From NCBI GenBank assembly GCA_022497155.1, contig MU385714.1:806001-870000 (forward strand): a stretch of 64,000 nucleotides of DNA, given 5' to 3'. The position numbers and the translations under genes are program-made. The notes beneath the pieces were generated by a model that saw only the letters and a list, made by a program, of their open reading frames with translations, searched no databases and was not told where the DNA came from. Positions within the stretch are counted from its first letter, which is position 1, and the number at the start of each line of letters is the position of its first letter. This DNA comes from Whalleya microplaca (taxonomy: Eukaryota; Ascomycota; Sordariomycetes; Xylariales; Xylariaceae). Positions 23,230-33,967 of the stretch are shown here, one piece after another.

Positions 23230-24566
23230 TTAGTCGTTATCGAGCTCGATAACGTCCTTGCCATTGGCTGTCTTGGACATCTTATATGCTCTCGCGGGCT
23301 CTTCGGGTTCGGTTAGGTCAATGATCTCACCGAACTCACGTTTTATTAGGACTTTTTGCTTCTGCTCCTGCTTTATTTGAGGATCGATAGGAGTACCCTG
23401 CTGGTCTCCATTTAGTACTCCCATATACTCCTATCGAGGAAGTAGACCTTGGTGTGCGGTGACACCTATTCGCTTACCTCTTGTAGCTTCTCTAATGCAA
23501 GGGCCCTGATCTGTCCTTGCGAGAGCCCTTCCAGTGTCGTTTTTGCCGGTACTGGTTTCTGTGCCGGTGCCGGTGTCGGCGACGGTGTCTCTATTGATAT
23601 CGGCATCGGTGCCTCCGTCTCTACCAGGAGAGTTTCAGGACTGGGACGGCGAAGAATTCCCTCCTGCATTAATCCTTCTATAGACAAATTTAGTCAGATT
23701 TATTAGGACTCGTAGAGTAAGATGAACGAAATGACTCACCTCTCGAGCGGTAGAGAAAGCGGAAGATGGCAATCGGACCGTTGTCCTCCTGCAAATTTGT
23801 GCAACCTACGTAGCGAGGCCTGTTGGTCTGCACCGGAGTAGAATATCTAAGTTATATAAGTAAGCCTAGCAATCCATGCATGAAAAGGGTGCTCTCAGAT
23901 CCAGAAATGAGATCTTACCCAGCACCGTGGGATATTGTCTTGCCCTTCAGGGCTTTGGCAGAGACTCCAAAATCGACGGGCGTGGGTCCCTCTGGGCGGA
24001 ATTCATCGTCTGCAGCATGTTCAATTGCTCTGTACACCCTGACCTCAATACTGCCCATGCGTTTAACGCGTTTGAGATCATGCTCATGCTGCTCTGTGTC
24101 AACGTCCTCGACTATAGTGTACGTTGATGTCAGTTCGCGATGGGCATGAACGGCATATTAGGTTAAAGTGAAGGGACTCACCCTTGTTTACTTTGGCAAA
24201 TTGGAAGGCTTGCTCAACGAAGTCTCCAGAGCGATTTCGGGTGACACGATGTGTCATGACCTGCTCCCAGACCCCTAGGTGAGTGTTCCACTCCCGACAG
24301 TACTCGCCTTTGGCCCACTTCCCGTCAAGGAAGAGGGCGATGTTGAGGGAGTGGTTTCTGTGACCCCACGCATACTCCTGGAATACCGCGACATGGACAC
24401 CGAAGTGGGCACCCCCAACACATTCAATGTACTTGTTCACTGATTTCGTGCCGTCTGTGCGACGCTGAGAAACGTCTGTGGCCTCCGGGTGACTGAGTTC
24501 TATGACCTCGATACCTTCTACCCGAACAGTCACCTCAATACCAGGGACACCTTGGATGATTGCCAT
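23230..24566 (-). CDS. DUF7918 domain protein with SUMO-type tail motifs
   Basis: A conserved fungal protein of unknown function. Exons are 24566-24182, 24111-23919, 23846-23740, 23677-23478 and 23430-23230; four short introns all keep frame and give 361 aa. The DUF7918 core spans about residues 1-230: MAIIQGVPGIEVTVRV, then KYIECVGGAHFGVHV, KGEYCREWNTHLGVWEQ, RMGSIEVRVYRAIE and ALKGKTISHGAGYSTP, ending near GPIAIFRFLYRSRE. A Pro-rich linker (PSPTPAPAQKPVPAKTT) follows. The last exon carries two psi-K-x-E sites (IKQE around Lys315, IKRE around Lys325) and two hydrophobic-acidic stretches (IIDLTEPEE at about 331 and VIELDND at about 355) that resemble SUMO-interacting motifs. DUF7918 assignment is from memory of the family pattern; the tail reading is my inference. 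Confidence 0.85.
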
Positions 24567-26122
24567 TGTGGTGTTGAGTGATGATGTAGTATGTAGATAT
24601 GTGGAAGGTGAGGCAGGAAGGTGAAGGAGGTGAGGAGAGCTGGAGAAAGTTGGAAAGGAAGCCCTTATAGATCAGACGGCGGAAGTGGAGATGGGATGAA
24701 GTGCCTCCACTAATGAACGATGAGGGAAAGGGCAGAGTACAGCCGCCTTGATGCTGAGGAGGTCTTAGATGATTGTTATTAATGTGTTAATCGATGTGAT
24801 ATGAGGTAGGATCGAGGGAGGGGAAAGACTGAAAAGTATTGATCATAAGATGAGTCGGGAGAAGGTTGGAAGGGGAACGTTGTAGATCGCAAGGTTTTGC
24901 CATAAACAGGATGAGTTGAAATACCTGGGATGATAAAGGAAGGAAGAAAGTGTAGCGTTTGGATTCTGATGAATCAGTAGGATGAAGGTTGTGAATAAAG
25001 AACTGGGCCTGGGCTGTTGCAGTAATGTATATAAAGTATTCCGAGTACAAGTGGACATCGAGGGAAGACGGTTGATCAGATATCGGTGCTACTGGCGATC
25101 AATATGGCATCTGCTCCTAATCGTGCGTGCTCCAGAGAGAGCAGTTAAGATCGCTACAGGCCAAGTTCTTCTAAGAGGCATTCTCAAAGATCTCCTGGGT
25201 ACTAGGAGCAAGAGACACTGTTTATATCTACCTGATAAAGTTCCATGTTGGGCTACTGTAGCCTGACGGGAATATTTGAACGTATAATATGTGCAACAAT
25301 AACTTCCAACAGGAGTGCTTTAGTAGTATTAGTATAAAGAAGCAATGCTTCTACCTGTACCAATTTGCCTGTAATTTCTAACAGAAGGATGAAGCACTCG
25401 CCCAACCTATATATCTCATTGTATTGCCGCAAGAAGGTATTAAATAGTGGCCTTATACCGAAGTTTATCAAGACAATCCAGATATACAAGGTGCTTCCTA
25501 TAGTTATGTGGTCTTTAGGGGCTACAATGTATTGCTCTCAGCATCCTCATGTTTATCGGTGGCACAAAAATGAAATATATTTGATGGCATAAGATACGTA
25601 TATATAGATCCGTATGCCGCGCTCGTCACATCTCTGTGTTATGCAATATTGCCCTTGCTGGTAGCCTCTCATTCAGAAGCTTCCTATTGTAGAGCGAGAA
25701 GCAGACATTCATATTCCATCATAAAAAGACGTGTTATTTAAGCAACATTCCCTGAAAGAGCCCCAACCCTGATTCCGCACTCATAATAATTCAAACTCCA
25801 GAGACGATACGTACCTTAGCATTCGCATCTTTGCCTTAAAAGAGTCCTTAGCTTTGCCCTAGGTATGCTCACCACGTCTTTTGACTTAACATTCGAAATT
25901 CCTACTCAATGAACTCTGAAACCTATGTATCTTACGGTATTGTATCGCCACCTAAGTCGTGTGTGAGCCACGACATTGACAACTTTACCTCTATACATTC
26001 GTCGACTCTCCTCCTATCTTCGACTTTATAGTCTCATATGAATGCCAATACTGCAGAAAAGATTCCGTGGAGCCCCACAGATTCCACCTCATCCATCTCC
26101 ATCGGCCCTCATGGCTCAAAGT
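24567..26122. other. Intergenic, AT-rich, no gene recognised
   Basis: The first 200 nt should be the promoter of the DUF7918 gene and are purine-rich (GGAAGGTGAAGGAGGTGAGGAG). From about 25080 to 25900 the sequence is AT-rich with broken frames; a decayed element is possible but no transposon protein or terminal repeat could be identified. Confidence 0.45.
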
Positions 26123-26225
26123 GGGCAATTAGCTCAGTGGTAGAGCGTTCGCTTTGCATCGAGGCCACTATGTCTCATGTATCATGAACTGCGAAAGGCC
26201 CAGGGTTCAATCCCCTGATTGTCCA
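26123..26225 (+). tRNA. tRNA-Ala, anticodon TGC, with a 31-nt intron
   Basis: The cloverleaf is clear: acceptor arm GGGCAAT pairs with ATTGTCC (one G-U), followed by discriminator A at 26225. The D arm is GCTC-AGTGGTA-GAGC, and the anticodon stem TTCGC (26148-26152) pairs with GCGAA (26191-26195). The loop reads TTTGCA plus T, with anticodon TGC at 26155-26157. The T arm is CAGGG-TTCAATC-CCCTG. The intron, 26159-26189, starts one base 3' of the anticodon, the canonical place for tRNA endonuclease cleavage. A run of five T residues at 26262-26266 could end pol III transcription. Alanine identity is supported by the anticodon and by the A/B box sequence; I checked but did not clearly see the G3-U70 pair in this acceptor arm. 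Confidence 0.93.
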
Positions 26226-27167
26226 GCAGATGAATGGTGGTCTTCACTAGAAGGATCAAAATTTTTGAAAGTTTCTTTTTGTCCTACTCTTTTTCTATTT
26301 GCTGTTGCAAGTTGCAAGTTACGCCACTTAGCTGCAAGCTTACTATGTATATGCAGAGCTAGTTCCACTTCGGAGGAGCTGGCCTCGGAGACTTACTTAA
26401 CAGTTCAAGAAATATTAGAGTTATGAGAAAGATGCAAACGGCTTAAGATTTTGACAAGCCGGCTAACAGGACTGCCAGAGCTATGAAAAGGATTTAGATG
26501 GTAGACTATCAAATGTATGGGAAGAGGCAGTAGTATAAAGTAAAGATAGAAGGGGAAAGTAGTAAGAGGCTGGAGCTATATGATTGGCTGACGTGGGTTC
26601 AGGGGTTGGTTATACGGTACATGCAGCTCTTAGCAGCCTGCCAAGGTCATTGTAGGTACCTAGGGGCGGCGGGCCGGAGATAAAGTTTTGCCTGGGCCGC
26701 GCAATGGTCCGGATCCACCCCATATGCATTGACCAGCTATTACATGCAATTAGCTGCTTGAGGTATCCTTATCCAGGTACTGCACAGCGCTACAAGTCCC
26801 AGCACTCCATTGACAACTGTCTATCGTCTACCATGTCGCGACGCTACCAAGAGCTTTACCTCATGACGAAATCCATCTTTTACTAGAGTCGTGCGAATAT
26901 ATTAGTTCCCACCCGACGAAGCTTGATACTATAAGTTCCAAATCTCACGTGAATGCACAATCCATCTATACATATACCTACATAATAGCCTCGCCCCCCG
27001 AGCGCATCGATCTACATATCCTGCCCCATCAAATAGTCGCCCGCTTCGACAGCCCCGAACGGCGATCTCGTTTTCCTAATCCGACTACGCTGTCCACTAC
27101 CTACGTACAAAGATGATGATGTGGCTGCATACATGACTAGTCTCCTTCAATTGGAAGGAGTGCCATC
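26226..27167. other. Intergenic, no gene recognised; upstream region of Rgp1
   Basis: This holds the tRNA's downstream T-run and the presumed promoter and 5' leader of the Rgp1 gene. The last 200 nt are pyrimidine-rich. No other feature recognised. Confidence 0.5.
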
Positions 27168-29735
27168 ATGCCGTCTGAAGGGGGGTCGAGCAATATCCGA
27201 GTCTTCATAAAATGGGAAGACCAGACTGTCTTTGCCGGCGAGGACATCAAGTGCCGCGTAACTTTCAAGAATGTCGCTCCCGGCCCGAACCAGACCAGAT
27301 CTGTTTCGAACCAACACCAACACCAACACCCGCAATCCCCGCAGGTCGAACGCTCACGGTCGTCGCCTTTACTGAGCCCGAGGGGATTCAAGCCCAACAA
27401 CAACAACAATGGGCTGACACCTCCAGGAACCAGCCGGGGACATCGTTCGACCTTGTCCCTGACGGTGCCCTCGAGCAGCTCGCGGTTAAGGGGAGGCCCG
27501 CCACAGTGGCCTCCTCCTTCGCAACCAACGCCGCAGCGATCCGGCCACACTCACAAGCGATCGCTCTCCATCGTGTCGATAGGGTCGGCAGCTACCATTG
27601 AAGACCAATCGCTCTCGACGCCGGGCTCGGCACGATCGCAGAGGTCGGGTCGTGGCCATGGAAGGTCCGCAAGCTTGCAGATATCACCGCGAGGCGGCAC
27701 AATGAACGGGCCGCACTCAGCTGCGTTGCCGCGGCGGCCTTTCGGTTCAGACAGCTCTCCTGTCTTCAACAACCATTCTTTCCCTCCGTCGAGACATGGC
27801 TTCGGGGGCTCAGGAGCTTCAACCGTGCCGAATACCCCCGGTCTTGCCACACTGCACTCCCCAAGGAGGGGCTCGGGGGCGATACCGGATTTCAAGTTTC
27901 CAATGGCTCCGTCGCCACTCTCAGATGCCTCCAACGATTCATCTAAAACACAATCTTACGATTATTTAACGACACCTACGACGGGGACAGCTATGCTGGG
28001 GCCACCCATCAGTCTGCCGGTGCGCTCGAAGGACCCGATACCGACCATCACCGAACAGCCAGCGCCCGCGGCACGCATTTTATCGACAACGAGTGTCGCC
28101 GGTGGCACACCTAGGAGCAGCGGCGAGTTCTACTCAATGAGCAACAACTCATCCGAGACTTTGGCATCAGAATATGTGACAAATCCATTGCAGAACGGGC
28201 GGAGGCCGGCGCATCTTCGACGGAGCTCTGTCATGTCGGGAATAAGTCAGACGAGGCTGCCGGAGTCGTTGATGATGGGCTACGCCCAAGTCCAGGGCTC
28301 TTTTACGCTGGATGGGTCTTTAATTAATCTTGGCCCCTTCGAAGCAGTCAAGCGAAAAGCGGTGCTTGGCGGCCAAGGAGGCGGTGTCATTGGAGTCGAG
28401 GCCTCTAGAAGGGGTAGCGGGCTCCTGACGGGCTTTGGCTGGGGGACTTTGAGTAACTCCATTGGGGAATTACTGGGCGGCGGCGAGCTTAGCAGTATCA
28501 AACAGATGCGCGGCGTCGCAAGTTCTAAGTCTATCCCTCTATTATCCACGCCGCAGTCGATACTTTTCGTGGATTTGCAACTAGCTCCTGGCGAGAGCAA
28601 GACTTATGAATATTCATTCAAATTGCCGAAAGGCCTCCCTCCGACACATAAGGGCAAAGCTATGAAGATATCCTACAGCTTGGTGATCGGTACACAGAGG
28701 CCCGGTGGTACTAAAGAGCAACAAGTACGATCCGTTGACGTCCCCTTCCGCGTCCTTGGGAGCGTCAATAGCCATGGCGAAATTCTGGGCCACGATTTGC
28801 TTTCGCCCTATATCATCCTTCGCGACCTTGCAAGGGTGCAATTGCTTGACAAACTAGCTGATGCGAGCTCCTCGAATTTGAAGAGCATACATGACAAGCC
28901 CCATTCTACCATCAACAACTTCATAAACTACGTGGAAGAGCTTCTTGACCGGCCCCAACACGGCATGGGGCTTCTATCCCCAACCGCAACGGCCTCGCAA
29001 TCCCGACGAACGTCCGCCTTCGAAGAAGCCGCCTCGGCCAAGGAAGCGATCGATCTAGCCATCATGCGCTCGAACCTCTCGTCCGAGTCCGGGCAGAGCA
29101 GCAACCGCTTCGAGATCGCGCGCAACGGGCAGCGCGTGGGCGTGGTCATGCTGGCGCGGCCGGCGTACCGGCTCGGCGAGACGGTGACGATGGCGATCGA
29201 CTTCACGGGGGCCGAGATCCCGTGCTACGCGATCCACGCGGCGCTCGAGACGTCGGAGCGCGTCGAGCCGACGCTCGCGCTGCGCAGCGAGGCCAGCGTC
29301 CACCGCGTCACGCGCAAGGTGTACGGCAGCTCGAGCGAGGCGACGCTGTTCGCGCGCCGCGTCGTCTTCAACCCCACCATCCCCATCCAGGCCACGCCCG
29401 AGTTCGTCACGAGCGGCCTGAGCCTGGACTGGAAGATCCGCGTCGAGTTCGTCGTGCCCTCGAACTCCGCGTCCGCCTCCACGAACGACTTCCCGGACTC
29501 GGCCTCGGACTCGCAGACCGCGGATAATAACGGGAATGGTAGTGGTGGTAACGTGCCGCACCCGCTGCTGGAGGAGATCTCGCGCGACGAGCGCGGGGGG
29601 CTCGTGCTCGTCGCTGCCGAGACCCTCGAGTGCGAGAGCTTCGAGGTCGCCGTGCCCCTGACCGTCTACGGCGCCGTGTGTAACGGACTGGAGCGTCTCG
29701 AGAGGGACGAGACCCAGGAGGGTCTGGTAGTATAA
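27168..29735 (+). CDS. RGP1: Rgp1-family protein (Ric1-Rgp1 Ypt6/Rab6 exchange factor subunit)
   Basis: Rgp1 pairs with Ric1 at the Golgi to activate the Rab GTPase Ypt6, in retrograde endosome-to-Golgi traffic. This is a single uninterrupted exon of 855 aa. The N-terminus NIRVFIKWEDQTVFAGEDIKCRVTFKN is the arrestin-like start of the domain. A low-complexity Ser/Pro/Gln/Asn-rich insertion covers about residues 43-350. The domain resumes with VQGSFTLDGSLINLGPF, then LFVDLQLAPGESKTYEYSF, KGKAMKISYSLVIGTQR, a region with RNGQRVGVVMLARPAYRLGE, and a C-terminal part with LDWKIRVEFVVPS. The last 150 codons are extremely GC-rich, which creates long antisense open frames. The ATG at 27168 sits just before the conserved start. 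The family call is from recognition of the domain pattern. Confidence 0.85.
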   Translation: MPSEGGSSNIRVFIKWEDQTVFAGEDIKCRVTFKNVAPGPNQTRSVSNQHQHQHPQSPQVERSRSSPLLSPRGFKPNNNNNGLTPPGTSRGHRSTLSLTVPSSSSRLRGGPPQWPPPSQPTPQRSGHTHKRSLSIVSIGSAATIEDQSLSTPGSARSQRSGRGHGRSASLQISPRGGTMNGPHSAALPRRPFGSDSSPVFNNHSFPPSRHGFGGSGASTVPNTPGLATLHSPRRGSGAIPDFKFPMAPSPLSDASNDSSKTQSYDYLTTPTTGTAMLGPPISLPVRSKDPIPTITEQPAPAARILSTTSVAGGTPRSSGEFYSMSNNSSETLASEYVTNPLQNGRRPAHLRRSSVMSGISQTRLPESLMMGYAQVQGSFTLDGSLINLGPFEAVKRKAVLGGQGGGVIGVEASRRGSGLLTGFGWGTLSNSIGELLGGGELSSIKQMRGVASSKSIPLLSTPQSILFVDLQLAPGESKTYEYSFKLPKGLPPTHKGKAMKISYSLVIGTQRPGGTKEQQVRSVDVPFRVLGSVNSHGEILGHDLLSPYIILRDLARVQLLDKLADASSSNLKSIHDKPHSTINNFINYVEELLDRPQHGMGLLSPTATASQSRRTSAFEEAASAKEAIDLAIMRSNLSSESGQSSNRFEIARNGQRVGVVMLARPAYRLGETVTMAIDFTGAEIPCYAIHAALETSERVEPTLALRSEASVHRVTRKVYGSSSEATLFARRVVFNPTIPIQATPEFVTSGLSLDWKIRVEFVVPSNSASASTNDFPDSASDSQTADNNGNGSGGNVPHPLLEEISRDERGGLVLVAAETLECESFEVAVPLTVYGAVCNGLERLERDETQEGLVV

Positions 29736-30940
29736 ACAAAAAGAGCAAGAGCACGGGAAAAGGAACGGAAATATCATGTGCTCTCCCCTATGTGTGTATG
29801 TCCCCCCCTGTGTACGTGTGTAATGTGTACGGACTACGAAAAGAAAAAAGACATTGGGCATTGGCGTGGCGGTGGCGGACTCCATCGAATCGCAAAAAGT
29901 AAATGAGAGGGAGAGAGAGAGTATAGGATAAAGCGCACGTCTTTTTTTTGTGTTCAGGACGTGTGCCATGTGCCTGGGCTGGCTGGATGGCTGAATGAAT
30001 GAATAGATAGATATCTGCGCCTCGATCTAACCAGACTGGTGGGACGGATCGAGTATATTACTTAGATATAATCGAAGAATGGTGTTGGATTGTAGACTCT
30101 AGCTAGTTACCGCTCGTGTCAAAAAATGTGCATTCTCTAGATACTTCTAAGCTGAGGCGGGAAATCCACGCGAACGATATCACAATATGCATATAGGTAC
30201 GAAACACGTTGGAACAAAGCAAGAGCTATTCTATATTCATCATCATCCGCGAAGCCTACCTATCTAGTAGGCGAAATCAATTGGGTTTAGACAAAGCAGC
30301 TCTCCGATTACAGTGACAGGTTCTGGACCTTTCCCCCCTTTCCCTTTCCCTTTCCCTATCCCTAAGCCCAAGCCTAAGTAAGCTAGGCCTAAGCGCTGCT
30401 GCTGCTATATCTACCTTTGTAATTCCTGTTAAAACTCCGGTGGTGCCCATCTGCCCCCCCTTCCCTCCCCTCCCTCCAAGTGGTATCATGTTGAGTAGTC
30501 GTTTAAAGCTGACTGATAAATAAAAGGTTCCCAATATTCCTTACAAAAAACGCCGTGTGTGTGTGAACCTCCCTTCCCCAGCCAGCCCAACCCAACCAAG
30601 TCTGCTCTCCCAGACGGGCTTTTTTTCCTAGAGTGATGAGTGATGATTGATGTGATAGTGGTGATGATGACGATAAAAGAGTAAGAAGAGATAAAAATAA
30701 TGTGGTTTGTTCCTGAACGCCGGGCGCAGCCAATGATTTTGCGCACTTTGTGCTTCCTTTCCTTCCCCTTTTCTCCCCGCTTTCCGCTTCCCGCTCCCAA
30801 CCCCTTTTGCGCCTAAGTCCGTAGAAATGAGACGCCCGCCTTCCACGCTGCCCTCCCTTCCGGTGTTGGTGGTATACAAATGAAGAATACACATTATGAA
30901 AAAGTGAATGTCTTTTGAGGTTGAAGGGGGGTTGGTTGGA
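29736..30940. other. Intergenic between convergent genes (3' regions)
   Basis: Convergent 3' flanks of Rgp1 and the WD40 gene. Contains GA-rich, C-rich (30340-30480) and CTT-rich (30750-30870) simple sequence that produces low-complexity open frames. No gene recognised. Confidence 0.5.
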
Positions 30941-33900
30941 TTATGAGGAGCCGTTACTAGACTCGCCTCCTGACGATCTAGGTCGTTTTCCAGGAGACTC
31001 CAGTTCCTGATCCGAGGGAGACCGGTACGTGAGCCGGAGTTTCTCATCCAGCATGGCGACCAGGCGCTCGGAATATTGGTCCAGGAGACCGTTGAGCATG
31101 GTGTCGCTCATCGCCTTGCTTCGCGTGGCTCTATCGCCCAATGCAACCGCCGTGAGGCGAAGCTCCTGGTCTAATTCAGCCAGCACCTCCTGGCTAATGG
31201 GGTCGGTAGAGGTGAGCTTCCTCCGATAGGCTCGTAGGGTGCGACAGGCCTGCTCCGTGGCCATGTTGAGAGACCCAAATGCTCGCAAATTGTTGTTGCT
31301 ACTTTTAGTTTTCACAACGTTGAGTGTCGGGAGGGATGGACGCCGCTTGACTCTCGCCTTGGGACTAACTGGGGGACTGTCAGACCGAGTGTCCCCCGAA
31401 GGCCGTCTAGAGGGTGTATCTTCCGCAATTGCCGATGCCGGACTCGACTGAAGTCCAGTGACCGGCGTCTTTGAAGGAGTTCCGGTTGTTAGATTATACA
31501 GAGATTTCCTCTTTGATAGTGTTCTCGGCGGAGACCGTCGTCCCCCTGAAGGTGATGGCCGCTGGAATTCGGCCAGCTCGGCTTTAGATAGAACACGCCG
31601 GAGTGTGGGGCGAGCAACGGCAGAGCCGTCTTTGATAGGCGAGGGGTCACGGCTAATAGAACCCCATGAACGTTCCTGCAAGTCCATTTCCCAAATCATG
31701 ATAGTCCCATCCGATCCGACACTCACAACCCGTCGGCTGCCGTCATCATCTTCTATCAACGCTACGCCGTTGATGGCCTCTGTATGGCCCCATTCTCGGT
31801 CAAGGAAACTTCCTGTTTGTGCGTCGTATATTCTGATAGATTTGTCCGTATTCGAGACACCTAGCAGGAATGCCGGCTCCTTGTCGGTGGCCGGCCGAGC
31901 AGTAAGAGAGTCCAAGACGACGGACTCGACTCCGCTTTCGTCGGTGCATTTGAATGTGTTAGAGAGTTTCCCGTTCTCTATGTCAAACAGACATATGGAA
32001 CGGTCAAGGAGCGATACGAATAATGATTTTCCATCCGTGTTCATCGTCATTGATGTTGGCGATGATTTTACAGCAAGGGTTTTAGAAGGTATGGCCGCCA
32101 TGGCGTCCGGGTCGTCACGCTTCGTTACTAAATCATGAAGTTGTAATGTTCTGTCTAGAGAGCAGGTGATCACTCTGTCGGCGGTCGGAATGAGGACCTG
32201 TGCTACCCTAGCAGCGAATTCCAGCGTCTGGAAATGCTGGAATTCCCCGTTGGTTGTTCGGTGGAATAACTGGGCCGTACGGTCGCGACCGCAGGTTGCT
32301 ATGAGGAACCGGGACTTATCCTCGTACACGCTGATAAACTGGCAATCGGACGAGTGCGCTTTCATAGACGACACCCATCCCATCGTCGAAAAGTCGAAGA
32401 TCCTAGCGACCCCCAGCTTATCCCCGGCGACAAAGAATTTTCCCCCTTGGGTGGCCCGTACGAGAGTCAGTTGGTTGACCAGGTCAGGCCCGTCATCGTC
32501 AAAGCAAGCCTGGTCCAGTGGTACCTGGATTGTCGATTTGATGTTGCCTTCGAGATCCCATAATATAACGTCGCCTGATCCGGACCAGCTATAAAAGTCA
32601 GCGTCCGGCGCATTCGGGCGGCGGAGAGCCTCGACGCCGAGAATGGAATCTTGGTGGCCAGATATTGGAATTGGAGCTGATTTCGTGTCCACGCTGTCGG
32701 GGCCATCACCGGTTTTCCAGACTTGTATAGAGCGCTTGGCATCGACTGTCACCATGTTCTCCTTCAAGAAGCCTAGAGCGAAGAGGCCTGCGAACGATTC
32801 TGTACTCGTTTTCAGCGAGTCCGAATCGCCTTTCATGAATGATGCCACGTCCACCGTCGCAAGGTTGCCTGACCTGCCGCCAATATAGGCGACACCCTCA
32901 CGGATCGCAACGCAAGTTGTGGGAAATCCACTTTCGAGGACGTTCGTCAACTTCATTTGCTTGCCCGTATCGTCGAGCAGGCAAACATCGCCCGTCTCTG
33001 AGCAGATGATGGCGCTCGTATCGTCAATGGCAGCCGCGCACGAGAATGTCGCCTCGATCATGTTGCCGAGCAGGACATTCCGGCCTGGTAGTGTCTTCTG
33101 TTGTGAGTGGGCTGGTGTATTCAGATCCCCAATGTATTTCGGTTTCATGGGGGACGGCGGCTGCAGGGCCTCGTCAATCCTCCAAACTTTAACATGGCGT
33201 ACTCCCAGGGTGACTAAATTGTTGCCCATCCATATCATACCACGGATGTACGATGTGCATCTATTCTGTTGGAACAGCTTTGCAGCGCCGGTCCTGGGGT
33301 CTATCTTCCATATGTAGAGAAACCCATCGTTGGCGGATCCCAGAGAGGCGAGGTACTTCGAATCAGGCGACCACGCGACGGCCTTGACTCCAAACGCATG
33401 CTCGCTAATGGATACGAGCGGAGTATCAGACGAGCTATCTTCGAGGTTGAAGATGAGCACACGAGGGGCGTATCCCGTCTCGCCCACGGCCAGGAACCTC
33501 CCCTCCTTACTTAGAGCTAGGCACGTCGCAGCCTTGATGCGTTCTCGGCTGGTCCATGTCTTTGACGAGGAAGAGTCAGACCAGTCGGCCGAACCGTAGG
33601 TCGATTCCCGCAACGAGACTCTATTTCGGCTGTCGTTTGCTTTGGGGGTAGATGCCGAGGTCGACTGCGAGTAGGGAAGCGCTGGCGTACTATGCACAGG
33701 GACAGCAGACGGCCGGGCTCGGTAGAAACGCTGAGTATATTGGTCACCACCAACGTCGACGACAACTACGGCTCCCCCAGCGATGTAAGCGAAAGAAGAA
33801 TTAACGGTATCAAAGCCGGTGGGCGAGGCACAGGTGGTGCCGACAACTCGTTTCAAGGACAGGCGAGGTTCCGGCGGAGCTCGACCGCGAGGCGTTCGAG

Positions 33901-33967
33901 GAGGGCGTGGAAGGTAGGGCGAATTCGACGGAGTCAATCTCATCCGATTCGAGGGAGTGGAGGACAT
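30941..33967 (-). CDS. Large WD40-repeat protein, MAPKBP1/WDR62-like
   Basis: A scaffold-type double beta-propeller protein; the animal relatives MAPKBP1 and WDR62 act in JNK signalling and at spindle poles, and the fungal role is not known to me. Single exon, 1008 aa from the first in-frame ATG at 33967 (MSSTPSNRMRLTPSN). The reading frame is open for another 77 codons upstream without an ATG. A disordered basic N-terminus is followed by VVGTTCASPTGFDTVNSSFAYIAGG, typical of this subfamily. WD-type blades then run to about residue 700, with repeats such as KAVAWSPDSKYLASLG, DGFLYIWKIDP, RFLIATCGRDRTAQLF and RVVSVGSDGTIMIWEMD. The C-terminal 300 residues are Ser/Pro/Arg-rich and end in a helical stretch (AMSDTMLNGLLDQYSERLVAMLDEKLR). 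WD40 content is certain; the subfamily name is less so. Confidence 0.88.
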   Translation of the reverse strand: MSSTPSNRMRLTPSNSPYLPRPPRTPRGRAPPEPRLSLKRVVGTTCASPTGFDTVNSSFAYIAGGAVVVVDVGGDQYTQRFYRARPSAVPVHSTPALPYSQSTSASTPKANDSRNRVSLRESTYGSADWSDSSSSKTWTSRERIKAATCLALSKEGRFLAVGETGYAPRVLIFNLEDSSSDTPLVSISEHAFGVKAVAWSPDSKYLASLGSANDGFLYIWKIDPRTGAAKLFQQNRCTSYIRGMIWMGNNLVTLGVRHVKVWRIDEALQPPSPMKPKYIGDLNTPAHSQQKTLPGRNVLLGNMIEATFSCAAAIDDTSAIICSETGDVCLLDDTGKQMKLTNVLESGFPTTCVAIREGVAYIGGRSGNLATVDVASFMKGDSDSLKTSTESFAGLFALGFLKENMVTVDAKRSIQVWKTGDGPDSVDTKSAPIPISGHQDSILGVEALRRPNAPDADFYSWSGSGDVILWDLEGNIKSTIQVPLDQACFDDDGPDLVNQLTLVRATQGGKFFVAGDKLGVARIFDFSTMGWVSSMKAHSSDCQFISVYEDKSRFLIATCGRDRTAQLFHRTTNGEFQHFQTLEFAARVAQVLIPTADRVITCSLDRTLQLHDLVTKRDDPDAMAAIPSKTLAVKSSPTSMTMNTDGKSLFVSLLDRSICLFDIENGKLSNTFKCTDESGVESVVLDSLTARPATDKEPAFLLGVSNTDKSIRIYDAQTGSFLDREWGHTEAINGVALIEDDDGSRRVVSVGSDGTIMIWEMDLQERSWGSISRDPSPIKDGSAVARPTLRRVLSKAELAEFQRPSPSGGRRSPPRTLSKRKSLYNLTTGTPSKTPVTGLQSSPASAIAEDTPSRRPSGDTRSDSPPVSPKARVKRRPSLPTLNVVKTKSSNNNLRAFGSLNMATEQACRTLRAYRRKLTSTDPISQEVLAELDQELRLTAVALGDRATRSKAMSDTMLNGLLDQYSERLVAMLDEKLRLTYRSPSDQELESPGKRPRSSGGESSNGSS

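Noticed and set aside
25080..25620. Possible decayed transposon in an AT-rich block
   Set aside because: Hydrophobic short frames occur on both strands but I found no transposase or reverse transcriptase motif and no terminal repeats.
29055..29969. Minus-strand open frame of 304 codons opposite the Rgp1 3' end
   Set aside because: Antisense shadow of a GC-rich exon; low-complexity Arg/Asp/Gly content and no recognisable motif.
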